A stretch of DNA of 23,120 bases from Thermoplasmata archaeon (GTDB taxonomy: Archaea > Thermoplasmatota > Thermoplasmata > Thermoplasmatales > Thermoplasmataceae), in the NCBI GenBank assembly GCA_021833045.1, contig JAKBGP010000008.1, positions 1-23,120 on the forward strand. The letters run 5' to 3'. Shown here in pieces: positions 7,790 to 15,457 of this stretch. Under the pieces are notes generated by a model that made no database searches, was not told the DNA's origin, and worked only from the letters and a program-made list of their open reading frames with translations. A program made the position numbers and the translations under genes. The stretch's first letter is position 1. Every line of letters starts with the position of its first letter.

Positions 7790-8905
7790 ATGGCAATGTA
7801 TCGCCCTGATCTGCTGTTCATAGAAATGACGAAGGCATGTGATTACTCATGCTTACATTGCAGGGCCTCATCCATAAGGTTTCCCTCGCGTAATGATTTG
7901 GGGATGAAGGATATAAATGAAATTATAAACAGCATCGGAAATATAGCAGAAGTAACCGGAAGGGCCCCTCATGTCGTACTTACCGGTGGAGATCCACTTA
8001 TGAGTCCTTCTTTTATAGATACTGTATCTGCATTGAGTGATTCATCGGTGGGTTTTTCAGTAAGCCCTGCAGTTACAGAGAAACTAAACACAGACATGCT
8101 TTCTTTCCTTATGGATAAAGGGATGAATTCTATGTCCATTTCCCTTGACGGGCAGCCAGAGATACACGATGAGATAAGAAAATGCAATGGCTTGTTTCGT
8201 GAAACCCTTTTCGCAATGAGCACTATCAAGGATTTTGGTATAAAACTCCAGATCAACAGCACAGTGATGAAAAGGAATCTGATGGATTTTCCGTTCATTC
8301 TTAAGATACTGAGAGAATACCAGATCAGAACATGGGAAATATTTTTCCTTATAGCAACTGGAAGAGGAAAGGGTGAGAAACCAATTTCGAGCCTTGAAGG
8401 CGAAGATTTTCTGAAGTACCTTCTGCATGTTGAGGCCTCAGGAACTGCAATCAGAACAGTTGAAGCGCCTGAATACAGGAGAATAAAGCAGATGGCAATG
8501 GAAGGGTTTCCAATGATAGGGGGAGATATATTCAGGGAACTTATAAGGCGAAGCGAGGATACCAACATAACCGGACTTCTGAGAGCCAAAACATATCCTA
8601 CAAATGGAAAGAGGATCAAAACTGCCTTCATTTCATCTAACGGAGATGTGAGTGTATCTGGTCTATTTAATCTGAAACTGGGAAGCATCAGGGAAACACC
8701 ACTCCAGAGTATTCTAGAAGATAATGAAATCCTGATGAATATTGAGAGCGGGGATATGTTCCGGGGAAAATGCGGAAGATGCAGGTACAGGAAAATCTGT
8801 GGCGGATCAAGGGCAAGGGCCTTTTCAGAGAAAAATGATTACCTTGAGTCAGATAGTCTCTGTGTATATTCACCTGAGATAAATGAGGATGTAATAGCTA
8901 TATAG
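7790..8905 (+). CDS. radical SAM/SPASM protein (NirJ/AhbD-like; TIGR04053-type)
   Basis: A radical SAM enzyme of 371 residues. The 4Fe-4S/SAM site is CDYSCLHC (Cys17, 21, 24), followed by LTGGDPL (64-70) and SISLDG. The C-terminal SPASM-like cluster domain has Cys328, Cys331, Cys337 and Cys358, including the distinctive CGGSRARAF. EIFFLIATGRGKG in the middle and CGGSRARA at the end are typical of a radical SAM/SPASM group related to the heme-modifying NirJ/AhbC/AhbD proteins, but the substrate of this group is unknown to me; a heme/porphyrin or peptide substrate is possible. ATG 7790 is chosen over TTG 7784 because it fits the upstream TATA spacing. An MFS transporter follows on the same strand after 126 nt. 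Confidence 0.85.
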   Translation: MAMYRPDLLFIEMTKACDYSCLHCRASSIRFPSRNDLGMKDINEIINSIGNIAEVTGRAPHVVLTGGDPLMSPSFIDTVSALSDSSVGFSVSPAVTEKLNTDMLSFLMDKGMNSMSISLDGQPEIHDEIRKCNGLFRETLFAMSTIKDFGIKLQINSTVMKRNLMDFPFILKILREYQIRTWEIFFLIATGRGKGEKPISSLEGEDFLKYLLHVEASGTAIRTVEAPEYRRIKQMAMEGFPMIGGDIFRELIRRSEDTNITGLLRAKTYPTNGKRIKTAFISSNGDVSVSGLFNLKLGSIRETPLQSILEDNEILMNIESGDMFRGKCGRCRYRKICGGSRARAFSEKNDYLESDSLCVYSPEINEDVIAI

Positions 8906-8944
8906 ACTTTTACCGAGTTTGTAACAATTTTTATCTAAATATAT

Positions 8945-8976
8945 TTAAATATAAACTTACTATACTTAAATATAAA
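8945..8976 (+). repeat. direct repeat TTAAATATAAA x2
   Basis: TTAAATATAAA occurs at 8945-8955 and again at 8966-8976, a centre-to-centre spacing of 21 bp (two helical turns), within the AT-rich gap between the radical SAM and MFS genes. The spacing fits an operator bound on one face, but simple AT richness could also explain it. Confidence 0.4.
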
Positions 8977-9003
8977 ATCTGAAATATTTCATAGTTCCAC
9001 ATT

Positions 9004-9014
9004 TAAGCTTTTAT
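9004..9014 (+). promoter_or_regulatory. promoter-like box of MFS transporter 1
   Basis: TAAGCTTTTAT begins 28 nt upstream of the GTG at 9032 and is identical to the box before the radical SAM gene (7750-7760). Confidence 0.4.
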
Positions 9015-9031
9015 CAAAGCGTGGAATTTCT

Positions 9032-10195
9032 GTGATTTCTGCTAATCAGTTCCTCAGGGTTTTTTCCCGTTCACAGTTGTGGATCTTTCTTCCTTTGTAC
9101 CTCTATCTACAAAGAAATGTTCCATACATGACCATAGGCATACTCTTTTTTTTGATGTCAGTTCTTTCCCTTCCTTTCACACTTTATGGCGGAAGATTTA
9201 TCGACAGGAATGGGCCAAAAAAAGCGATCATCATCAGCAATGCATCACTTTCTGCAATACTCATCATGCTATTTTTTACTGTGCTCTACAACTCGAATCT
9301 CTATTACTTATATTTCATCCTAATCTGTACCGAACCTTTCATGAATATAATAGGTTCAGCGGATAATGTGATCGTTTCTCAGTACTCATCCTCTTCACAG
9401 AGAACAGCTGCTTTCAGTGTGGTCAGGATATTCCAGAATGCAGGATTTTCCTTAGGTCCCGCTATTGGGGGTTTTGTCGCTTTATTATCCTACAGCTATG
9501 TTTTTCTTATAACCGCAGTATCTTCAATCATTGAACTGATAATCTACATTCTTTATCTTGAGGAAACAAAAATTACAGGTGTTAATCAGAATAGGAACAT
9601 TCAGGCTAAATTCTACGCTGCCTTCCGGAACAGGAATTTTTTCATGATATCCATACTGATAGCCCTTTTTTTTGTAATAATGGGTCAGTGGGGAACAACC
9701 CTTACACTATTCTGGAGAGGGTATGACTCTATGACTACTATACAGGTAGGAATGCTCTATTCGGTCAATGGAATAGTTGTCACCTTGGGACAGATCCCGA
9801 CAAACAGGCTCATTGCCGGATTAAGTGATATAGCAAGGATAAATCTTGGCTATCTCCTGTATCTTTTTTCATTTTCTATTCTTCCCTTCTTCACAGGATT
9901 TTCATTCCTTGTTGTGGATACCATAATCATCACACTGGGAGAAAATATCATAACCCCGTCCATCAATTCAGTAATAAGCAGGGCGTCTCCGCCTGAGGCA
10001 AGAGGACAGTATTTCACTTCATTTCAGGCGCTTACTGGATTGGTGGCCCCTTCAGCTCCCGTATTAGGGACATTTCTGCTTACGGTTTTCAGCAGCAATA
10101 TGGGAATGATGTGGTACCCTTTAACCATAATCGGTACAATATTTTTCATCGCTTTTATCCCAATATGGAAAAAAATAAAGTTATACGAAGATTAA
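9032..10195 (+). CDS. major facilitator superfamily transporter
   Basis: A 387-residue membrane protein with 11-12 hydrophobic segments arranged as two six-helix halves, separated by a basic cytoplasmic loop near residues 180-200. The loop after TM2 reads GGRFIDRNGPKKA, the classic MFS D-x-x-G-x-K/R motif A. It is most like drug/metabolite efflux members, but the substrate cannot be read from sequence. The start is GTG; no upstream ATG is available in frame, and the N-terminus is short before the first helix. The stop codon overlaps that of the convergent second MFS gene by two bases. It may work with the radical SAM gene upstream, since their promoter boxes share an 11-mer. Confidence 0.85.
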   Translation: MISANQFLRVFSRSQLWIFLPLYLYLQRNVPYMTIGILFFLMSVLSLPFTLYGGRFIDRNGPKKAIIISNASLSAILIMLFFTVLYNSNLYYLYFILICTEPFMNIIGSADNVIVSQYSSSSQRTAAFSVVRIFQNAGFSLGPAIGGFVALLSYSYVFLITAVSSIIELIIYILYLEETKITGVNQNRNIQAKFYAAFRNRNFFMISILIALFFVIMGQWGTTLTLFWRGYDSMTTIQVGMLYSVNGIVVTLGQIPTNRLIAGLSDIARINLGYLLYLFSFSILPFFTGFSFLVVDTIIITLGENIITPSINSVISRASPPEARGQYFTSFQALTGLVAPSAPVLGTFLLTVFSSNMGMMWYPLTIIGTIFFIAFIPIWKKIKLYED

Positions 10196-11346
10196 CTTAT
10201 GTTTATCTTTTTCAATTCAGCCATTCCAATGGGGAGCATTACCATAGAAATTGCTGCAAGGAACAACCATGAAACAAATTGGTTGATTGAATATACATAA
10301 CCAAAGACGGATGCTATTATAGCTCCTGCAGCGATCTGGATCCCATTCATTATAGAAATTCCAAGTGGAACATATTTCTCTTCTTTTTCAATCCTGATCA
10401 CATAGAAATATTCCAGCGAGAAGAGAATAATACTCATAACTCCACTTGCTGCCGAGGCAAAGAAAAGATAATCTGGAAACCCTAGTGCCTGTATTGCAAC
10501 TATTATGCATATAGTTATTAGAAACGATGGAAGAATTACCGCAGGTGAACCGATGTGAATTCTTCTGTAAATAAATAACCCAAATATTCCTGCAAATAGG
10601 GCAAGAGAACCGATGAGCCCTGCAACAGTAGGATTAAACCCAAGAACCTGGGCAAAAGATTTTTCATATTCTCCAAAAGTGAAATTCATCCCCCAATACC
10701 CTGAGAGGGCGAGGGAAAGAAGTATGAGGGGCTTTGAGAAGAATCTTGATTTTACGTTTTTCCTGAAATCCTTACTGCTGCCTTTTTTGAATGTCTTAGG
10801 AATGAAAAGGATTCCACATATGGTAAAAATCAGTGTGACAATTCCGGAAATTAGAAGAAGATTCTGCCAGGAGAACATCGGAGAAAGAAATGAGAACAAT
10901 AATATTCCTATACCCCCACCAATTGAAAAAGCAGTGTTGAATACTGCAAGGTTAGTGGAGGATTTTGTCCGATCTATCTCATAAAGAACTCCAACACCCG
11001 ATGAGAAGAAGAATGCAGCACCTACTCCAACCATGAACCTAGAAATCAGGAATATTAAGAAATCCGGTGAGAAAATAGATAGAATAATGGCAATTGACAT
11101 AATTATCATTCCGGACATGGCCGTGTTTTTTGCACCAATCTTTGCAGCTATGAGTCCCGAAGGAATCTGAAACAGTGCCGTACCAAGCAGAAAGGCGGAG
11201 AGTATCAATCCGCTAAGATAGAATGGGGTTCCGTATGCATTGAGGATGTTGAAAAGGAGAGGGGATACATTGTACCAATTCATTGCGTAAAGGACTCTGA
11301 GGATGAGCATTATTGTAATACTCCCCCGTACCCCGAAACTTTTCAT
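10192..11346 (-). CDS. major facilitator superfamily transporter (second copy, different subfamily)
   Basis: A 384-residue MFS protein with about 12 hydrophobic segments. After TM2 it has GLIAAKIGAKNTA, a weaker motif A lacking the usual aspartate. A helix around residues 100-120 reads RFMVGVGAAFFFSSG, typical of the N-terminal half of MFS proteins. It shares no long identity with the neighbouring MFS gene, so this is not a tandem duplication. ATG 11346 overlaps the stop of the asparagine-synthase-like gene by ATGA, a strong sign of translational coupling. The natural reading is an enzyme-transporter pair, with this protein moving either a substrate or a product of that ATPase. Confidence 0.85.
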   Translation of the reverse strand: MKSFGVRGSITIMLILRVLYAMNWYNVSPLLFNILNAYGTPFYLSGLILSAFLLGTALFQIPSGLIAAKIGAKNTAMSGMIIMSIAIILSIFSPDFLIFLISRFMVGVGAAFFFSSGVGVLYEIDRTKSSTNLAVFNTAFSIGGGIGILLFSFLSPMFSWQNLLLISGIVTLIFTICGILFIPKTFKKGSSKDFRKNVKSRFFSKPLILLSLALSGYWGMNFTFGEYEKSFAQVLGFNPTVAGLIGSLALFAGIFGLFIYRRIHIGSPAVILPSFLITICIIVAIQALGFPDYLFFASAASGVMSIILFSLEYFYVIRIEKEEKYVPLGISIMNGIQIAAGAIIASVFGYVYSINQFVSWLFLAAISMVMLPIGMAELKKINIS

Positions 11347-12071
11347 CTGTTGTTTCCTCGCGGTAATTCTTTCTTTAGAAACCTATTGATTCCAGAACCG
11401 TACTGTGCTGCTTTTTTTGGCCTGTGAATGATGAAGTCAGGCAATCCTGCGATTCTTGCGGCTTCCCTGATTATAATCTTGTTTTCTTCGGCTGATACAT
11501 GCATTTCATAAGGAAGTACGGAAAAGGAGTCAAGTATATTTCTGTCAAGATAGGGAGTAATTAGAGTTTTTCCACTGGATGATCCTATTCTCATCTCTCT
11601 TGGCAATGTTGTGGTGAACAGTTTTTCCAGGCTTTTCCTGTTACTATTTTCCCTGCCATCCCTGAATTTCATGTATCCATAGAAAATCTCATCTGCTCCC
11701 TGTCCAGTCATAATCTTACCCTGTTTCACATGATCGCATGCGATCTGGAATACAGTCTCAAAACCGATATCTGTAAAAGTTATGTTTTTGTCCGTTTCTA
11801 TAACCTTCATGAATGCTTTCCTAACCATTTCTTCCCCAGTTTCGATGATATTAAGATTCAGGGAAAATTCATTGCAAAGTTTTTCTGAAAATGAAATATC
11901 CTGGCTTTCGGGAAATCCTATTGTGTAGGGTATGATTTTGTCCATATAGATGGAAAGAAGAAGCGAACTGTCTATTCCTCCAGAAAAAAGAAGCGCAGTC
12001 TTATAACTTATGGATTCATGCTGATCTCCAAGCATCTTTAAAAGAAGTTTTGCCCGGGAAATGACATCCAT
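11343..12071 (-). CDS. standalone asparagine-synthase (AsnB C-terminal) domain protein
   Basis: A 242-residue N-type ATP pyrophosphatase resembling only the synthetase half of AsnB. The PP-loop is LLFSGGIDSS (residues 27-36), followed by TGQGADEIFYGY (122-133), ITPYLDRNILD and a C-terminal HRPKKAAQYGSG. The N-terminal glutaminase domain of true AsnB, with its catalytic Cys2, is missing, so it would need free ammonia or another amine, or it may adenylate a different carboxylate. Similar standalone proteins occur in other archaea without assigned function, and lasso-peptide cyclases are relatives. It is the first gene of a two-gene operon with an MFS transporter (4-nt overlap) and is divergent from the PIN-ATPase gene across only 51 nt. 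Confidence 0.8.
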   Translation of the reverse strand: MDVISRAKLLLKMLGDQHESISYKTALLFSGGIDSSLLLSIYMDKIIPYTIGFPESQDISFSEKLCNEFSLNLNIIETGEEMVRKAFMKVIETDKNITFTDIGFETVFQIACDHVKQGKIMTGQGADEIFYGYMKFRDGRENSNRKSLEKLFTTTLPREMRIGSSSGKTLITPYLDRNILDSFSVLPYEMHVSAEENKIIIREAARIAGLPDFIIHRPKKAAQYGSGINRFLKKELPRGNNR

Positions 12072-12090
12072 GTACCCAGAATTACATGAG

Positions 12091-12104
12091 AATTAATAAA
12101 TAAT
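12091..12104. promoter_or_regulatory. shared bidirectional TATA element
   Basis: AATTAATAAATAAT lies midway in the 51-nt gap. Its centre is about 26 nt from the GTG of the PIN-ATPase (12123, +) and about 26 nt from the ATG of the Asn-synthase-like gene (12071, -). It is the only good TATA candidate for either gene, so one element may serve both directions. Confidence 0.5.
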
Positions 12105-12122
12105 CTTAAGCCCTGATCATGT

Positions 12123-13904
12123 GTGGACTATTTACCGGATACTTCAGTTATTATAGACGGCAGATTCAGGAAATTCATGAACAGCATAGATGACAATTCC
12201 TGTGTTATCTTTTCCGAAACAATGCTTTCCGAAGTTGAGCACCAGGCAAACGAGAACAGGTCGGTTGGATTTGCTGCCCTGGATGAAATGAAGAAGATAA
12301 GGAAGATCTGCTCAGATAAAGGCATAAGCATAGAAGTAAGAGGAAAGAGGCCCCTTGAATGGCAGATGAAGAATGGAAAAAAAGGTGAACTAGATAATGT
12401 TATCAGGAATGATGCATGGGAGCTGAATGCAACTCTTGTGACAGGAGACAGGATACAGAGGGATCTTGCCACAATTAAGGGAATTAGTGTAATATACCTT
12501 CCAGCAGAAGATCTGAATGTATCCAATATAGAGGATTTTTTCGACGAGCAAACCATATCAGTGCACTTGAAAGCAGGAACAAATGTAAAGTTGAAGAACG
12601 GTACTCCCGGAACAGTAAATCTCGTGAAGACTGAAAGAGTAGTGAGCGAGCAGGAGGCAGATGCAATTGCAAACCAGATCATAATGAGGGCGGGCAATGA
12701 GGAGAAATCTATGATAGAGATGGATATGTCAGGGGCCACAGTGGTACAGCTCGGCAACATGAGAATTGTCATAACGAGAAAACCATTTTCAAGTGCTACC
12801 GAAATAACTGCTGTGAGGCAGCTAAAATCCATTGAAATCGATTATTATAATCTTAACAATACTATACTTTCCAGCATTATGATGAAATCCTCAGGAATCC
12901 TTGTTGCAGGCTCCCCAGGTGCCGGTAAAAGCACTTTTGTGCAGGCACTTGCAAATTATCTAAACAGGAATGGTATGATTGTTAAGACAATGGAGAGGCC
13001 AAGAGATCTTCAGGTTGATCCTGAAATCACCCAGTATACCGCCCTTGACGGCTCAATGGAAAAAACTGGAGATATCCTTCTGCTGGTAAGAAATGATTAT
13101 ACAATTTTTGATGAAATGAGAATCACAGCAGATTTCAGGACATATTCCGATCTGAGACTTGCTGGAGTTGGAATGATTGGCGTTGTGCATGCTACTGCAC
13201 CTATAGATGCGATTCAGAGATTCATAGGAAGGGTTGAGCTTGGAATGATTCCACAGATAATCGACACTGTCCTTTTCATCGATGCAGGAGATGTGAGAAA
13301 AACACTGAAAATACAACATAAGGTAAAGGTTCCACATGGGATGGTTCAGGATGATCTTGCAAGACCAGTAATTGTAATATCGGATGGAATGACAATGGAA
13401 CCCCTGTATGAAATATACACATTCGGGGAACAGATTGTTGTTGTTCCTGTAAATGAAGAACAGGGAATTGCAGATAGGGAAGAGAAGATTGGAAAAGTTC
13501 GGTCATATATAACCAGTGCGCTGAATACTGAAGATGTTCAGGTTGAAATGATAGGAAGAAACAGGGCAAAAGTAAAGATTCCGGAGGAATATAAGGCGAA
13601 ACTAATAGGGAGGAAAGGTTCTAATATAACTAGCATCGAGAAGAACCTTGGCGTATCAATTGATGTTGAGTCAGAAGAACGGGGGGCCGGAAAGGAAGTC
13701 TTATTTGATGTAAGGAACAGAATAATCTACCTTGATTGCAATGTGAAAGATACTATGGTGAATATTTACCTCGATGATATTATCATAATGTCCGGAAGAA
13801 CATCCAGCAAGGGAATCATACGGGTGAAGCTTGATAGTGAAATTGGTCAGAGTCTGATGCGATACGTCAAGAATGGAAAAAGAATTGAATTTAAGACACA
13901 ATAA
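12123..13904 (+). CDS. PIN domain-AAA/PilT-type ATPase-KH protein (PINA-like)
   Basis: A conserved archaeal three-domain protein of 593 residues. The N-terminal PIN nuclease fold (1-125) keeps acidic residues Asp6, Glu36 or Glu39, Asp91 and Asp109 (LVTGDR). A central secretion-type ATPase follows, with Walker A GSPGAGKST (263-271), Walker B YTIFDEMR (326-333) and GVVHAT. A KH domain with LIGRKGSNI (494-502) and a conserved SSKGIIRV near the C-terminus complete it. The Sulfolobus homologue PINA is described as a hexameric ATPase promoting Holliday-junction branch migration and interacting with Hjc, so a DNA repair/recombination role is likely. The start is GTG with a TATA-like element 26 nt upstream. 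It is not a type IV pilus motor despite the ATPase similarity. Confidence 0.92.
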   Translation: MDYLPDTSVIIDGRFRKFMNSIDDNSCVIFSETMLSEVEHQANENRSVGFAALDEMKKIRKICSDKGISIEVRGKRPLEWQMKNGKKGELDNVIRNDAWELNATLVTGDRIQRDLATIKGISVIYLPAEDLNVSNIEDFFDEQTISVHLKAGTNVKLKNGTPGTVNLVKTERVVSEQEADAIANQIIMRAGNEEKSMIEMDMSGATVVQLGNMRIVITRKPFSSATEITAVRQLKSIEIDYYNLNNTILSSIMMKSSGILVAGSPGAGKSTFVQALANYLNRNGMIVKTMERPRDLQVDPEITQYTALDGSMEKTGDILLLVRNDYTIFDEMRITADFRTYSDLRLAGVGMIGVVHATAPIDAIQRFIGRVELGMIPQIIDTVLFIDAGDVRKTLKIQHKVKVPHGMVQDDLARPVIVISDGMTMEPLYEIYTFGEQIVVVPVNEEQGIADREEKIGKVRSYITSALNTEDVQVEMIGRNRAKVKIPEEYKAKLIGRKGSNITSIEKNLGVSIDVESEERGAGKEVLFDVRNRIIYLDCNVKDTMVNIYLDDIIIMSGRTSSKGIIRVKLDSEIGQSLMRYVKNGKRIEFKTQ

Positions 13905-13916
13905 TTCACACAAAAC

Positions 13917-13931
13917 CTTTTTAATTTAATT
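13917..13931 (+). promoter_or_regulatory. TATA-like promoter of the DtxR-family gene
   Basis: CTTTTTAATTTAATT is centred about 25 nt upstream of the ATG at 13949, immediately after the PIN-ATPase stop. Leaderless initiation is inferred. Confidence 0.45.
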
Positions 13932-13948
13932 ATCATACTACTAATATC

Positions 13949-14368
13949 ATGTCAGATGAGGTTTCAATTACAAAGAAGGAAAGAGACTGCCTTGTAACTC
14001 TTGGGAAACATAGAGATTCTAAATTCCCTTTCAGGTTGATTGATTTATCGAAGGATATGGAAATCAAGCCTCCAACTGCACTTAATCTTATTAAGAGACT
14101 TGAAAAAAAGAATCTTGTGATCAGAGAAAAAGGAATGATAAAACTGACCAATAGTGGAGAACATAGATTTTTGGGAGTGGAAGAGACACATAGGGTTTTT
14201 GAGACTCTTATGGTAAAATATGGATTAGGTGTTGATACGGCGTGTGCGCTCAGTGAGAATCTTGACTACCTGCTGAAACATGAAGATATCGACAGAATGT
14301 TTGATATCATGGGAAAGCCAAAAAAATGCCCTCATGGCATAGACATTGTTCTCTCCCACCAATCCTAA
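13949..14368 (+). CDS. DtxR/MntR-family metal-dependent transcription regulator
   Basis: A 139-residue protein with an N-terminal winged helix (about 5-72; recognition helix near PPTALNLIKRLEKKNLV) and a DtxR-type dimerisation domain (78-135) carrying HRVFE and the terminal CPHGIDI. There is no C-terminal SH3-like domain, so it is the short, MntR-like form. Aligned to DtxR, His81 and Glu85 of the ancillary site are kept. The later ligands are changed: DtxR His98 is Cys99, Cys102 is Glu103 (as in MntR), Glu105 is Asp106 and His106 is Tyr107. It may therefore sense a different metal or have lost one site. It probably controls iron or manganese homeostasis, but no transporter target is adjacent. 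It has its own promoter, 44 nt after the PIN-ATPase gene. Confidence 0.8.
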   Translation: MSDEVSITKKERDCLVTLGKHRDSKFPFRLIDLSKDMEIKPPTALNLIKRLEKKNLVIREKGMIKLTNSGEHRFLGVEETHRVFETLMVKYGLGVDTACALSENLDYLLKHEDIDRMFDIMGKPKKCPHGIDIVLSHQS

Positions 14369-14383
14369 CCCATATCTGACTGT

Positions 14384-15388
14384 TCAGAGCGATATTTCTC
14401 CCGGTATTTTTGGAAATGGATGCGTGTATTCTATTCTGCTATAGCCGCATATATATCTTATGAATCTTTCGATGCCTATTCCAAAACCTGCAGAAGGAAA
14501 CAGGCCGTGCGATGCGATTTCCGTAAAAATACGGAACTGCTCAGGGTCCTGATCCTTCGCCTTAATTCTCTCAAGAATTCTTTCCAGCTTGTATTCTCTT
14601 TCACCGCCACTGATTCCCTCACCGAAACCCTCAGGATATATGAGGTCCATGTCTCTAAGGATGCCTGGTTCATCTTCCTTCTCTCTGTCATAGAATTCCC
14701 TTTCCTTAAGAGGTATATCAATAATCCAGAATGGATATTTTTCCTTGGAAGATGCTTCTGCTTCAAAATCCTGGCCGTATTTGTCTTTCAATTCCATGTA
14801 TTTAAACTTCTTGAACTGCACCGATGGAATGGAAATTTTCCTTTCTAGTTTCTCAAGGTCTTCATAATTGGTATCTTTCACGTCATTCACTGCTTCCCTT
14901 ATGATTGATTCTGCAATGGTCATCACATCCTCCCTGCTGGCATCCCTGACCTCCACATCCAACTGTGTGAATTCCAGAAGGTGCCTTCCCGTTTTTTTCT
15001 TATCAGGTATTTCCAACCTGACATTGGGAGAAAACGTGTATATTTTCGGGAACTTTTTTACGAGAATCTGCTTGTGAAATATCATGCTCTTTGTAAGAGC
15101 ATATTCTGTACCTTCATACTTGAATCTGGGATCATAAACAGGATGGTTCAGCGGATCAGTTACCATTGAATATATCACGGGAGGGATTTCCATGAAACCC
15201 ATCCATCTCAATTTTTTTGCCATTGAAGCCCTGACAGTTGTGTTGATCCTCATTGCTATTGCTACAGATTCACTTTCCAGATGCTTCAGCGTGGATTCTA
15301 TTATATTCTTCTCCTTATAACTTTCCATAAGGTTATGATAAAAATTTAGTATTTCACTTTTATCTATTAAATGTAGACATAATGTCAT
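14384..15388 (-). CDS. archaeal asparagine synthetase related to Asp/AsnRS (AS-AR type)
   Basis: A class II aaRS catalytic core without the OB-fold anticodon-binding domain; 334 residues, compared with about 294 for Pyrococcus abyssi AS-AR, an AsnRS paralogue shown to make asparagine from aspartate and ammonia. Shared features are MVTDPLNHP, LTKSMIFHKQ, the motif 2-like FSPNVRLE, LEFTQLDVEV, FYDRE, the catalytic loop ISGGEREY and the motif 3 GIGIERFIRYICG. The start is uncertain: ATG 15388 gives an N-terminal extension, while ATG 15328 (314 aa) fits better with the strong AT box at 15394-15408. Divergent from an Lrp/AsnC regulator with GACATAATGTC elements in between. The alternative, a lysyl/aspartyl-tRNA synthetase fragment, is less likely because the core is complete. 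Confidence 0.85.
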   Translation of the reverse strand: MTLCLHLIDKSEILNFYHNLMESYKEKNIIESTLKHLESESVAIAMRINTTVRASMAKKLRWMGFMEIPPVIYSMVTDPLNHPVYDPRFKYEGTEYALTKSMIFHKQILVKKFPKIYTFSPNVRLEIPDKKKTGRHLLEFTQLDVEVRDASREDVMTIAESIIREAVNDVKDTNYEDLEKLERKISIPSVQFKKFKYMELKDKYGQDFEAEASSKEKYPFWIIDIPLKEREFYDREKEDEPGILRDMDLIYPEGFGEGISGGEREYKLERILERIKAKDQDPEQFRIFTEIASHGLFPSAGFGIGIERFIRYICGYSRIEYTHPFPKIPGEISL

Positions 15389-15393
15389 AAAGT

Positions 15394-15408
15394 AAATATT
15401 TTATATCA
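15394..15408 (-). promoter_or_regulatory. TATA-like box for AS-AR
   Basis: On the minus strand GATATAAAATATTTA would place transcription start near 15378, inside operator site 1. That would favour ATG 15328 as the translation start of AS-AR, with a leader of about 50 nt. Confidence 0.4.
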
Positions 15409-15424
15409 TTAGTCAACATAATGT

Positions 15425-15437
15425 CAATATTTTTATC
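15425..15437 (+). promoter_or_regulatory. TATA-like promoter of the lrp/asnC gene
   Basis: CAATATTTTTATC is centred about 27 nt upstream of the ATG at 15458 with no Shine-Dalgarno sequence. It lies between operator sites 2 and 3. Confidence 0.45.
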
Positions 15438-15457
15438 TAAAGTCGACATAAGTTTTC

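Larger units (their letters stand above)
15373..15452. promoter_or_regulatory. three operator-like GACATAATGTC elements between AS-AR and lrp
   Basis: Site 1 is the perfect palindrome GACATAATGTC at 15376-15386. Site 2, AACATAATGTC at 15415-15425, differs by one base. Site 3 is the half-element GTCGACATAAG at 15442-15452. Site 2 lies just upstream of the lrp TATA box and site 3 lies between that box and the lrp start. Site 1 covers the likely AS-AR transcription or translation start. This pattern suggests one regulator acting on both genes. Confidence 0.6.

Noticed and set aside
7969..8688. 239-codon antisense frame inside the radical SAM gene
   Set aside because: Composition reflects the complement of the real gene; conserved radical SAM motifs lie on the other strand.
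9032..11346. The two MFS genes as a recent tandem or inverted duplication
   Set aside because: They share no long identical stretches and differ in the conserved motif A loop.
12128..12832. 234-codon antisense frame inside the PIN-ATPase gene
   Set aside because: It is the shadow of a strongly supported gene with three recognisable domains; the antisense protein has no motif.
14384..15388. Aspartyl- or lysyl-tRNA synthetase
   Set aside because: There is no anticodon-binding domain and the conserved segments match the AS-AR asparagine synthetase pattern.
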